Part shown: piece by piece, positions 52,412 to 59,365 of the stretch | How positions within the stretch are numbered: position 1 is the stretch's first letter | Layout: every line of letters begins with the position of its first letter | Source of the DNA: Streptomyces sp. YIM 130001 | GTDB lineage: Bacteria; Actinomycetota; Actinomycetes; Streptomycetales; Streptomycetaceae | Direction of reading: 5' to 3' | Assembly: GCF_003574445.1 (NCBI RefSeq) | Contig: NZ_KZ984555.1 | Location: 334,360 to 398,359 of the forward strand | Length of the DNA: 64,000 bases | The notes under the pieces: model-generated | The model's database searches: none | What the model was told of the DNA's origin: nothing | The model's input: the letters and a program-made list of their open reading frames with translations, nothing else | Made by a program: the position numbers and the translations under genes

Positions 52412-52540
52412 GTGGTTGCCGTCGAGTACATGCCCAAGCGCCGCACCTGGGTTCGTGATGTCCTGGTTGGCATCGCGGCGAGCCTCGGCTCGAACCTGAC
52501 GTGGGCTCTGGCGCAGTTCGTGATGCACTGCCTCGGCTGA
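52412..52540 (+). CDS. Small single-pass membrane protein
   Basis: A 42-residue frame, GTG start, with a basic head (PKRRTWVRD) and one hydrophobic helix (VLVGIAASLGSNLTWALAQF), then a short tail ending HCLG. The positive-inside pattern fits a cytoplasmic N-terminus. An AAGGGGA ribosome site is present but rather far (about 12 nt). It ends just before a strong hairpin, so it looks like a real short transcript. No family recognised. It could be an accessory of the downstream nuclease-helicase genes, or unrelated. Confidence 0.4.
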   Translation: MVAVEYMPKRRTWVRDVLVGIAASLGSNLTWALAQFVMHCLG

Positions 52541-52548
52541 GCCGGGCG

Positions 52549-52576
52549 GCGGGCGGGCCTCCAGGGGCCCGCCCGC
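52549..52576 (+). terminator. Hairpin separating the small gene from the nuclease-helicase operon
   Basis: Perfect 11-bp stem GCGGGCGGGCC / GGCCCGCCCGC with a 6-nt loop, 8 bp after the small gene. Together with the -10-like element just after it, this shows that the next gene has its own transcription start. Confidence 0.65.
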
Positions 52577-52593
52577 ACACCTTCGCAGCCAGG

Positions 52594-52701
52594 TAATCTG
52601 CACAACGTCATTGCGGCCCGACGGGCTTCCGCTCCGCTTCGGCGAAGTCACGAAGGACATGCCCCCACCCGCACGAGTCATCTCGTGCCTGGGGACCCTT
52701 C
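52594..52701 (+). promoter_or_regulatory. Promoter-leader cassette, copy 1, with hairpin covering the ribosome site
   Basis: A -10-like TAATCT (52594-52599) is followed by a leader almost identical to that at 54757. A small hairpin with a C(TTCG)G loop lies near 52635-52644. The main hairpin pairs GCACGAG (52671-52677) with CTCGTGC (52682-52688), CCCCA (52663-52667) with TGGGG (52690-52694), and CGAAGG (52651-52656) with CCTTCG (52697-52702). The GGGGA ribosome site and the first base of GTG 52702 are inside the stem. An AAGGA-preceded ATG at 52659 opens a short overlapping frame starting MPPPAR. Confidence 0.6.
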
Positions 52702-54759
52702 GTGCTCCTGCAACTGTCCGCAGCCGAGCTCGGCCAACTCATCGTTGCCCGGGCCGGAAGAACGCGCCTTCCGCTCACTGAGCAACTGGTCCACGAGCAC
52801 TCCCGGAGCACGGGAGATGCGGCCGGCCAGGGTGCCATCGCCTCCTGGAACAACAGCATCCCCGTGGTGGTCAAGGCTCTGCTGGACTGCGGCCTCGACG
52901 AAGTCGAGGTCCAGGTCGAGGTCAACTTGCCGCACACCAACTCCGCGGTTGACCTGGTGCTGTGTGGCCGGCATCCCAGTACGGGGACGCATTCGTACCT
53001 TGCAGTCGAGCTGAAGCAGGTGCGGCACGCCACCGTGGACCCCCTGTGCCCTATCGCCGTCGACCTCGGGTTCGGCGACCGGAAGAACAAGCTACATCCG
53101 GTCCGGCAGGTCCAGCGCTACTGCGAGTACATGCTGCGCTATCTTCCTCAACTTCGGGAGCATGAAGATCAGTTGATGGGCGTGACATTACTCCACAACG
53201 CACGTGACGCGGACGTGGAGGCGTTGTTCGGTCTGCCGGAGAATGCTCACGGCTCCCTCTACACACTGGATGATCTGGCCCGCTTCCGACGAGTCCTCAC
53301 TTCGAGGTTCGCTGCCGAGTCCGGGAAACGGGCCGCATCGGCGCTGGAACTGGCTCGCCAGGATCCCTTGCTCAAAGTCACGGATGTAGCCCGTCAGCGC
53401 TCCGTCATCGGTGGTGGCCTCACGCTTCTCGACGAGCAGTACGTAGCTGTCGACCGGATCACCCGGCACCTGGAAAAGACCGCGTACTTCACAAGTTTCG
53501 ATGTCGGGTTGTTCTACGACGCCGAATCGGCCCACAGCTCCGCCCCCGATCCGGGCGTCAAGCGCGTCTACATACTGCGGGGCGGCCCTGGCAGCGGGAA
53601 GAGTGCGGTGGCCCTCGAGCTACAGCGTGCCCTCGGGCTCAAGGGCTGCGAGGCCGTGCTGGCGAGTGGCTCGCACGCCTACACGGAGACTCTGCGCGAG
53701 ATCATGCTCAGCACGTCCCGTCGAGGGCAGACCGCGGACAAGCGCAGCGCGGCCAACAGGTTGTACCGGTACTTCAACAGCTTCAGTAAGACCCCGCCAA
53801 ACAGCATCGACGTCCTCATCTGCGACGAGGCGCACCGAATGCGACGCAGCTCGACGTACCGCTGGATGCCAAAGGCCCTGCGGGACGACGACCGGCCGCA
53901 GGCAACCGAGGTGATCAGAGCCTCCAAGGTACCGATCTTCCTGCTCGACGATCACCAGTCGATCCGACCGGACGAAGTGGGCACTGCCACCTACCTCAAA
54001 GAGCTCGCCGAGGATCTGGGCTGCGAGGTCGAAGTAAGCGATCTTGAAGGCACGTTCCGAGCAGGTGGCAGCAAGCGGTACCAGCGCTGGGTCCAACAAC
54101 TACTGGGCCTCAACGCCTCTGATCCAGTGGCCTGGCGACCGGACGGGAGGATGACACTGACGGTCGCCGACTCCCCCGAGCGGATGGAGCAGTTCATCCG
54201 AGAACGCCATATGGAAGGGGCCTCGGCGCGCATCACTGCGGGCTTCTGCTGGCCGTGGAGCAACCCGGACGGAGACCAGCTCGTCGACGACGTCCACATC
54301 GATAACTGGCGTCGGCCCTGGAACGTGAAGCCCGAACACACCGTCCCGAACGCACCGCGGTCGGACCTGTGGTCAACCGACCGACGCGGTGTCGACCAGA
54401 TCGGCTGTGTCTACACGGCACAGACCTTCGAGTACGACTGGAACGGCGTCATCATCGGGCCCGATCTACTGTTCCGTGACGGGAAGTTCAAGGTGGACAG
54501 GGGCGCTTCCTGCGATCCCGCCTTCCGCGCTCAGATCGACGACGCGGTTGTCACCCGGTGCGTCCTCAACGCCTACCACGTGCTCCTCACCCGCGGCGTC
54601 GTCGGCACCGTGGTCTACGCGGTCGACCCGGCGACCCACAACGAACTGCGCAGGCTCATCGCGGGCGCCATCGGCATGCAGCACTACGACGGCGCCCAAC
54701 CGAAGCTCACCGCCGAAGGGTCTCAGCTACCACCCGCGCACCGCAGGCGGCACGGGTAA
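52702..54759 (+). CDS. PD-(D/E)XK (RecB-like) nuclease fused to DUF2075 helicase-like ATPase, copy 1
   Basis: A 685-residue cytoplasmic protein. The N-terminal domain (about 25-160) has the nuclease core D84 ... E103-L-K105 and a Q136-x3-Y140 motif, the RecB/Cas4 type signature. The C-terminal DUF2075 (Schlafen-group-3-like) P-loop domain has Walker A GGPGSGKS at 294-301, Walker B ICDEAHR at 373-379, FLLDDHQS at 413-420, TFRAGG at 451-456 and late motifs VYTAQTFEYDWNGVIIGPD and YHVLLTRGVVGT. The GTG start is in a leader hairpin. It contains a TTA codon (53188-53190), rare in Streptomyces and read by the bldA tRNA. Likely a nucleic-acid-cutting, ATP-driven defence or repair protein. Confidence 0.82.
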   Translation: MLLQLSAAELGQLIVARAGRTRLPLTEQLVHEHSRSTGDAAGQGAIASWNNSIPVVVKALLDCGLDEVEVQVEVNLPHTNSAVDLVLCGRHPSTGTHSYLAVELKQVRHATVDPLCPIAVDLGFGDRKNKLHPVRQVQRYCEYMLRYLPQLREHEDQLMGVTLLHNARDADVEALFGLPENAHGSLYTLDDLARFRRVLTSRFAAESGKRAASALELARQDPLLKVTDVARQRSVIGGGLTLLDEQYVAVDRITRHLEKTAYFTSFDVGLFYDAESAHSSAPDPGVKRVYILRGGPGSGKSAVALELQRALGLKGCEAVLASGSHAYTETLREIMLSTSRRGQTADKRSAANRLYRYFNSFSKTPPNSIDVLICDEAHRMRRSSTYRWMPKALRDDDRPQATEVIRASKVPIFLLDDHQSIRPDEVGTATYLKELAEDLGCEVEVSDLEGTFRAGGSKRYQRWVQQLLGLNASDPVAWRPDGRMTLTVADSPERMEQFIRERHMEGASARITAGFCWPWSNPDGDQLVDDVHIDNWRRPWNVKPEHTVPNAPRSDLWSTDRRGVDQIGCVYTAQTFEYDWNGVIIGPDLLFRDGKFKVDRGASCDPAFRAQIDDAVVTRCVLNAYHVLLTRGVVGTVVYAVDPATHNELRRLIAGAIGMQHYDGAQPKLTAEGSQLPPAHRRRHG

Positions 54760-54869
54760 CCTTGATCCCGACGTAACTGCGGCCCGCCGGGCTTCCGCTC
54801 CGCCTGACGGAGTCACGAAGGACATGCCCCCACCCGCACGAGATTCTTCGTGCTGCCTGGGGGCATGTC
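54757..54869 (+). promoter_or_regulatory. Promoter-leader cassette, copy 2, with hairpin covering the ribosome site
   Basis: TAACCT at 54757-54762 (its TAA is the stop of the first nuclease gene) matches the -10-like element of copy 1, at nearly the same distance from the leader ATG. A small hairpin CTCCG (54798-54802) / CGGAG (54808-54812) replaces the copy-1 one. The main hairpin is a perfect 12-bp stem GACATGCCCCCA (54821-54832) / TGGGGGCATGTC (54858-54869), topped by GCACGA / TCGTGC. The GGGGG ribosome site is fully paired and the stem ends at the TTG start. CACGAAG (54814-54820) can alternatively pair with CTTCGTG (54846-54852). Confidence 0.62.
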
Positions 54870-56750
54870 TTGCTGTTCCGCGACTCCGCCGCAGCGGTCG
54901 CTGCCGAGTGCTACTCCGGTGCCCTGTTCTTCCGTTTGACGGAGCAGTTCGTGCATGTGCACGGCCACAAGCCTGGATCATCCGAGGTTCGCTCGTGGGA
55001 GCGAAGCATCCCTGTGCTGGCAAGCGCCCTCAACGACGCTGGGCTCGGCCAGGTGGAGATGCTCCTCGAGTACGGCCTGCCACTGAACAGCAAACGGGCC
55101 GACGCAGTGCTGGCCGGGGTACACCCCAAGACCGGATTGCCGTCTTACGTCATCGTGGAGCTGAAGCAGTGGAGCAACGCCGAGCCGGACGACGACGACC
55201 CGGAGCTGTGCCGTATCGACTCATACGCGCGCGCGGTACTGAATCCAGTCGACCAGGTTCGCGGCTACTGCGAGTACCTGATCTCCTTCAACGGAGCGCT
55301 TGCCGGACATCCGGATCGCGTCAACGGTGCCGCATATCTACACAACGCCAACGAGCTCGGGGTCGGCGGGCTCTTCGAAGCTGAGCAGAACCAGCATGGT
55401 CAGCTCTTCATCGGGGCACGACGCGGCGAGTTCATCGATTACCTACGGACGAAGCTGGGGCCGGAGTCAGGCTCTTCGGCAGCCGACGAACTCGTCAACG
55501 GGAAGGTCGGCCCGTCCAAGCAACTCATGGCGGTTGCCGCCCAAGAGGTTCGCGAACGTGAGCAGTTCGTGTTGCTGGACGAACAGCGGGTCGCGTACCG
55601 CACCGTCCTCAACGCCGTACGGCGAGCCAAGCAATCCGACCACAAAGAGGTCGTGATCGTCACCGGCGGACCCGGCACAGGTAAGAGCGTCATCGCGCTG
55701 TCGCTCCTCGGTGAGCTGTACCGGCAGAGCACCACCGCGCTGCATGCGACGGGCTCCAGCTCGTTCACGACCACGATGAGAAAGATCGCAGGCGCCCGGA
55801 AGCGTGAGGTGAAGGATCTCTTCAAGTACTTCAACAGCTTCATGGCCGCCGAACGCAACAGTCTCGATGTCCTGATCTGCGACGAAGCTCACCGGATCCG
55901 GGAGACGTCGGCCAACCGCTACACACCGGCGTCGAACCGCACAGGCAAAGCCCAGATCGAGGAACTCATCGACGTGGCACGTGTCCCGGTCTTCTTGCTC
56001 GACGAGCATCAGGTCGTTCGGCCCGGCGAAATGGGCACGGTCGCGGAGATCAAGGCCGCCGCCGCCGCGAAACGGCTGCAATGTCGGATCGTGCCGCTGG
56101 ACAGCCAATTCCGATGCGGTGGCAGCGATGCATACGTGCGTTGGGTGGTAAGGCTGTTGGGGCTCGAACCGGGAGGCCCCATGACGTGGGAACCCGACGA
56201 CAAGATGCAAGTCGTGGTCGCGGACAGCCCTGCGCATTTGGAGGCGTTCCTCGACGACCGCCGCTCGCAGGGGTACAGCGCGCGCATGTCCGCCGGCTAT
56301 TGCTGGAAGTGGACGAAGAAGGTGCCCCATGGGCAAGCACTGCCCGCGGACGTCGTCATCGGGGAGTGGGAACGGCCCTGGAACGTCTTCGGCGACCGGT
56401 CTGTAGGCGGCGCGCCCCCAGCCGCGCTGTGGGCGACCGACCCGGCCGGTTTCGGGCAAGTGGGCTGCGTGTACACGGCGCAGGGTTTCGAGTACGACTG
56501 GAGCGGAGTCATCATCGGCCCCGACCTGCTGTGGCGCGGCGACCGCTGGGTTACTGACCGTACGGCTTCCAAGGACCCAGTCTTCAAGAGGTCCACTCCA
56601 GACTCCGATGTGGACCGACTGATCCGCAACACGTACAAGGTGCTACTGACGCGAGGAATGATTGGTACCGCGGTGTACTCGACCGACGCCGAAACACGTC
56701 AGAAGCTCCGCGCCTTGGCAGGCGCGGTCTCGAGCCCGGCAGCCGTGTGA
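54870..56750 (+). CDS. PD-(D/E)XK (RecB-like) nuclease fused to DUF2075 helicase-like ATPase, copy 2
   Basis: A 626-residue paralogue of the previous gene. The nuclease core is D78 ... E97-L-K99, with the same 18-residue spacing, and Q129-x3-Y133. The DUF2075 part has GGPGTGKS at 266-273, ICDEAHR at 336-342, FLLDEHQ, SQFRCGG, VYTAQGFEYDWSGVIIGPD and YKVLLTRGMIGT. All catalytic residues are kept in both copies, so neither looks like a pseudogene; they are diverged enough to be old duplicates with separate jobs. TTG start inside a leader hairpin. No TTA codon seen. Ends before a strong terminator. Confidence 0.82.
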   Translation: MLFRDSAAAVAAECYSGALFFRLTEQFVHVHGHKPGSSEVRSWERSIPVLASALNDAGLGQVEMLLEYGLPLNSKRADAVLAGVHPKTGLPSYVIVELKQWSNAEPDDDDPELCRIDSYARAVLNPVDQVRGYCEYLISFNGALAGHPDRVNGAAYLHNANELGVGGLFEAEQNQHGQLFIGARRGEFIDYLRTKLGPESGSSAADELVNGKVGPSKQLMAVAAQEVREREQFVLLDEQRVAYRTVLNAVRRAKQSDHKEVVIVTGGPGTGKSVIALSLLGELYRQSTTALHATGSSSFTTTMRKIAGARKREVKDLFKYFNSFMAAERNSLDVLICDEAHRIRETSANRYTPASNRTGKAQIEELIDVARVPVFLLDEHQVVRPGEMGTVAEIKAAAAAKRLQCRIVPLDSQFRCGGSDAYVRWVVRLLGLEPGGPMTWEPDDKMQVVVADSPAHLEAFLDDRRSQGYSARMSAGYCWKWTKKVPHGQALPADVVIGEWERPWNVFGDRSVGGAPPAALWATDPAGFGQVGCVYTAQGFEYDWSGVIIGPDLLWRGDRWVTDRTASKDPVFKRSTPDSDVDRLIRNTYKVLLTRGMIGTAVYSTDAETRQKLRALAGAVSSPAAV

Positions 56751-56800
56751 CTCACTCAGCCGCTCACGCGCGGTGGAGCGGCACACCGAGTCAGTAGCAC

Positions 56801-56831
56801 AGAGGCCCGTCTGACATCGACGGGCCTCTTT
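56801..56831. terminator. Intrinsic terminator after the nuclease-helicase operon
   Basis: Perfect 10-bp stem AGAGGCCCGT / ACGGGCCTCT with a 9-nt loop, followed by TTT: a classical rho-independent form, 50 bp after the second gene. Confidence 0.8.
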
Positions 56832-56836
56832 AGGCT

Positions 56837-56854
56837 GCGCCTTACGTAAGGCGC
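56837..56854. other. Perfect 18-bp palindrome next to the ychF stop
   Basis: GCGCCTTAC / GTAAGGCGC with no spacer, 6 bp after the terminator and 20 bp from the ychF stop. It may act as the minus-strand terminator hairpin of ychF or as a protein-binding site. The absence of a loop makes a DNA-binding role possible. Confidence 0.45.
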
Positions 56855-56873
56855 CTACTGAATGACGCTCCAA

Positions 56874-57962
56874 CTACACATTGAAGCGGAACTCCACCAC
56901 ATCCCCGTCCTGCATCACATAGTCCTTGCCCTCCATGCGGGCCTTGCCCTTGGCTCGGGCCTCGGCTACTGAGCCGGTTTCCATCAGGTCGGTGAAGGAG
57001 ATGATCTCCGCCTTGATGAAGCCCTTCTGGAAGTCCGTGTGGATGACGCCGGCCGCTTCGGGGGCCGTGGCGCCCTTCTGGATGGTCCAGGCGCGGGCTT
57101 CCTTCGGGCCGGCCGTGAGGTAGGTCTGCAGGCCGAGGGTGTCGAAGCCGACGTGGGCGAGGGTGGCGAGGCCGGGCTGGTCCTGGCCGACGGACTGGAG
57201 GAGTTCGAGGGCCTCGTCGTCGTCGAGTTCGGCGAGGTCCGCCTCGAGCTTGGCGTTGAGGAAGATCGCCTCGGCCGGGGCGACCAGGGCGCGCTGCTCC
57301 TCCTTGAAGGTGTCGTCCGTCAGCTCGTCCTCGTCGACGTTGAAGACGTAGAGGAACGGCTTGGTGGTGAGGAGGTGCAGGTCGTGCAGGAGCTCCTCGT
57401 TGTCGCCGCCCTGGACGATGCCTGCGGAGAACAGGGTCTCGCCGCGCTCCAGGATCTCCTTGGCCGCCTCGATCGCGGCGACCTTCGGGCCGACGTCCTT
57501 CTTGATCCGCGACTCCTTCTGGAGGCGGGGCAGGACCTTCTCGATGGTCTGCAGGTCGGCGAGGATCAGCTCGGTGTTGATGGTCTCGATGTCGCTCTTC
57601 GGGGAGACCTTGCCGTCGACGTGGACGACGTTCTCGTCCTCGAAGGCGCGGATGACCTGGCAGATCGCGTCGGACTCGCGGATGTTCGCCAGGAACTTGT
57701 TGCCCAGGCCCTCGCCCTCGGACGCTCCGCGCACGATGCCCGCGATGTCGACGAAGTCGACGGTCGCCGGGAGGATGCGCTGCGAGCCGAAGACCTCCGC
57801 GAGCTGATCGAGGCGGGGGTCGGGGACGCCGACCACGCCGACGTTCGGCTCGATGGTGGCGAACGGGTAGTTGGCCGCCAGCACGTCGTTCTTGGTCAGG
57901 GCGTTGAACAGGGTCGACTTGCCGACATTGGGCAGACCGACGATTCCGATCGTGAGCGACAC
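56874..57962 (-). CDS. ychF: Redox-regulated P-loop ATPase YchF
   Basis: A 362-residue Obg-family protein. The G1 loop GLPNVGKSTLFNAL is at 8-21, a coiled-coil insert lies in the middle, and a C-terminal TGS-like domain ends in the usual KGYVMQDGDVVEFRFN-type block (here KDYVMQDGDVVEFRFNV). YchF prefers ATP to GTP, binds ribosomes and affects oxidative stress response. GTG start at 57962 with GGGAAG upstream. Ordinary codon use; a conserved housekeeping gene at the edge of the accessory block. Confidence 0.95.
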   Translation of the reverse strand: MSLTIGIVGLPNVGKSTLFNALTKNDVLAANYPFATIEPNVGVVGVPDPRLDQLAEVFGSQRILPATVDFVDIAGIVRGASEGEGLGNKFLANIRESDAICQVIRAFEDENVVHVDGKVSPKSDIETINTELILADLQTIEKVLPRLQKESRIKKDVGPKVAAIEAAKEILERGETLFSAGIVQGGDNEELLHDLHLLTTKPFLYVFNVDEDELTDDTFKEEQRALVAPAEAIFLNAKLEADLAELDDDEALELLQSVGQDQPGLATLAHVGFDTLGLQTYLTAGPKEARAWTIQKGATAPEAAGVIHTDFQKGFIKAEIISFTDLMETGSVAEARAKGKARMEGKDYVMQDGDVVEFRFNV

Positions 57963-58167
57963 GTTGCGACTTCCCGTACGTCAGGGCTGGGTGGAGGGGC
58001 ACGGCCGGCACCCGGACGGGCGGCCGATCCCCCAGTCTACGGCCCTCGGGGCGGGCCCCTTCCTGGCGTACGGGCGTCTTCGTGGGCGGGGCCCCGGGGC
58101 CGTCGAACGCACGGTCAAGGTCGGGCCGAGCGCGTGTCCCAGCTGCGTCGGCCGGGGGGCGCCGACC

Positions 58168-58179
58168 TAGGTTGGTCCG
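58168..58179 (+). promoter_or_regulatory. -10 element positioned for a leaderless DUF6542 transcript
   Basis: TAGGTT at 58168-58173 is a good Streptomyces -10. The expected transcript start, 12 nt after its first base, is exactly GTG 58180. There is no ribosome site, consistent with a leaderless mRNA. Confidence 0.5.
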
Positions 58180-59076
58180 GTGGACCATCCCAGCACGCGA
58201 CCGACCCAGGACCGCACGCGACGCACCTCACCCGTCCCACCGCAGGCCGCGGGTCCCGGTGGTGCCGGGCCCGCGGCGGTTCCGTCCGGCCCCCGGGACG
58301 GAGCGGGACAGGCCCGCCCCGCCGCCGGCCCCACCGGATCCGGCGGTCCCCCGGTCTCCCCCGTCGCTGGTGCGGTGCGCACCGTGCTCGGGGCGGTACG
58401 GCGTGCGGTGGTCGCCGTACGTCAGATGCCGAACCCGCGGCTGACGGGGCTGGGCAGCGGGCTCTTCGGGTGTGCGGTGATGCTGCTGGTGGCGGGTGTG
58501 TGCCGGCTGCTGTTCGACGAGTCGGCTGTCGTGTACGGAGTGCTGTTCCTGCCGGTGAGTGCACTGAGCGCGTTCTGGGTGCGGCCTGCCGATCTGGTGA
58601 CGGCGCCGGTGGGGGTGCCGATCGCGTTCGCGGTGGGGATCTGGCCGATCGCCGGTGGCTCGGAGGGGCTCGGCGGTCAGCTGATGGGCCTGGTCACGGC
58701 GCTCGCGGTGAACGCCGGCTGGTTGTACGGGGGCACACTGATCGCCGGAGTGATCGTCTCCGTACGCAAGATCCGGATCATGTCCCGGAAGCGGGAGATG
58801 CGGGCCGCGGCGATGCGATCGCGCGGGGCTGCGCGCGACGGTCGGGTGCGGGCGCCGCGTGACGCGGCCCGGCAGGCGTCGGGGCCGGCCGGGCGTGCGG
58901 GGCGGCGGCAGATCATCCGGGCGCCGGGGCAGGGTGCGGCGCCTCAGCGGATCGACGGGGCCGCGTACGAGGACGAGGGCGAGTCCGCCCGTCGGGGCCG
59001 TGCCCCGCGCGACCCGGAGGCCACCGCCCGGCCGGAGTACCCGGCCCGTCCCCCGCGCCGGCGGATGCCGGACTGA
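58180..59076 (+). CDS. DUF6542-type membrane protein
   Basis: A 298-residue actinobacterial protein. A Pro/Gly-rich cytoplasmic head (1-80), a membrane domain of about three to four helices (about 92-195: GLGSGLFGCAVMLLVAGV, then AVVYGVLFLPVSALSAFWV), and a long basic, disordered tail. It matches DUF6542 proteins located near ychF and ispH in Streptomyces. Function unknown; the tail could bind nucleic acid or anionic lipid. GTG start at 58180, probably leaderless. Confidence 0.8.
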   Translation: MDHPSTRPTQDRTRRTSPVPPQAAGPGGAGPAAVPSGPRDGAGQARPAAGPTGSGGPPVSPVAGAVRTVLGAVRRAVVAVRQMPNPRLTGLGSGLFGCAVMLLVAGVCRLLFDESAVVYGVLFLPVSALSAFWVRPADLVTAPVGVPIAFAVGIWPIAGGSEGLGGQLMGLVTALAVNAGWLYGGTLIAGVIVSVRKIRIMSRKREMRAAAMRSRGAARDGRVRAPRDAARQASGPAGRAGRRQIIRAPGQGAAPQRIDGAAYEDEGESARRGRAPRDPEATARPEYPARPPRRRMPD

Positions 59077-59119
59077 CTCGCCGCCAGAACCCCGGGTGGC
59101 CGGACCGACTCTGCCTCAG

Positions 59120-59188
59120 CTCGGCGGAAGTGACGTCGGCGGCTCGGCGGAAGTGACGTCGACAGCTCGGCCGAAGTGACATCGGCGG
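59120..59188. repeat. Three 23-bp tandem repeats
   Basis: Units ctcggcggaagtgacgtcggcgg (59120-59142), a copy with two changes (59143-59165) and a third with two changes (59166-59188). They lie between convergent genes DUF6542 and ppgK in a 289-bp gap, which otherwise shows nothing recognisable. Confidence 0.85.
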
Positions 59189-59365
59189 GCTTTCGCCTGA
59201 CGCGGCATCGCGGGATCGCGGCATCGGCGTCGACAAGGCGCGAAGGCGGGCTCCGGCGGACAGAGGCGCCGACCAAGCCGCGGCTCCCCCGCAGCCGGTC
59301 CCAGCAGCCCCGACAACCCCGAGCCCGCCACTCCCGACACAGCCCCACCACGGCGACGGGCGCCG

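Noticed and set aside
52334..52540. 68-residue version of the small membrane protein
   Set aside because: The upstream 26 residues are Arg/His-rich without a ribosome site; the shorter form contains the only credible helix.
54389..55384. 331-codon plus-strand frame overlapping both nuclease-helicase genes
   Set aside because: It is out of frame with both genes and has no family features; only its internal ATG at 54824 in the leader is of possible interest.
51875..56873. Integrated mobile element carrying the nuclease-helicase genes
   Set aside because: Lower G+C and isolation suggest acquisition, but there is no integrase, transposase, tRNA att site or flanking repeat, so no element can be delimited.
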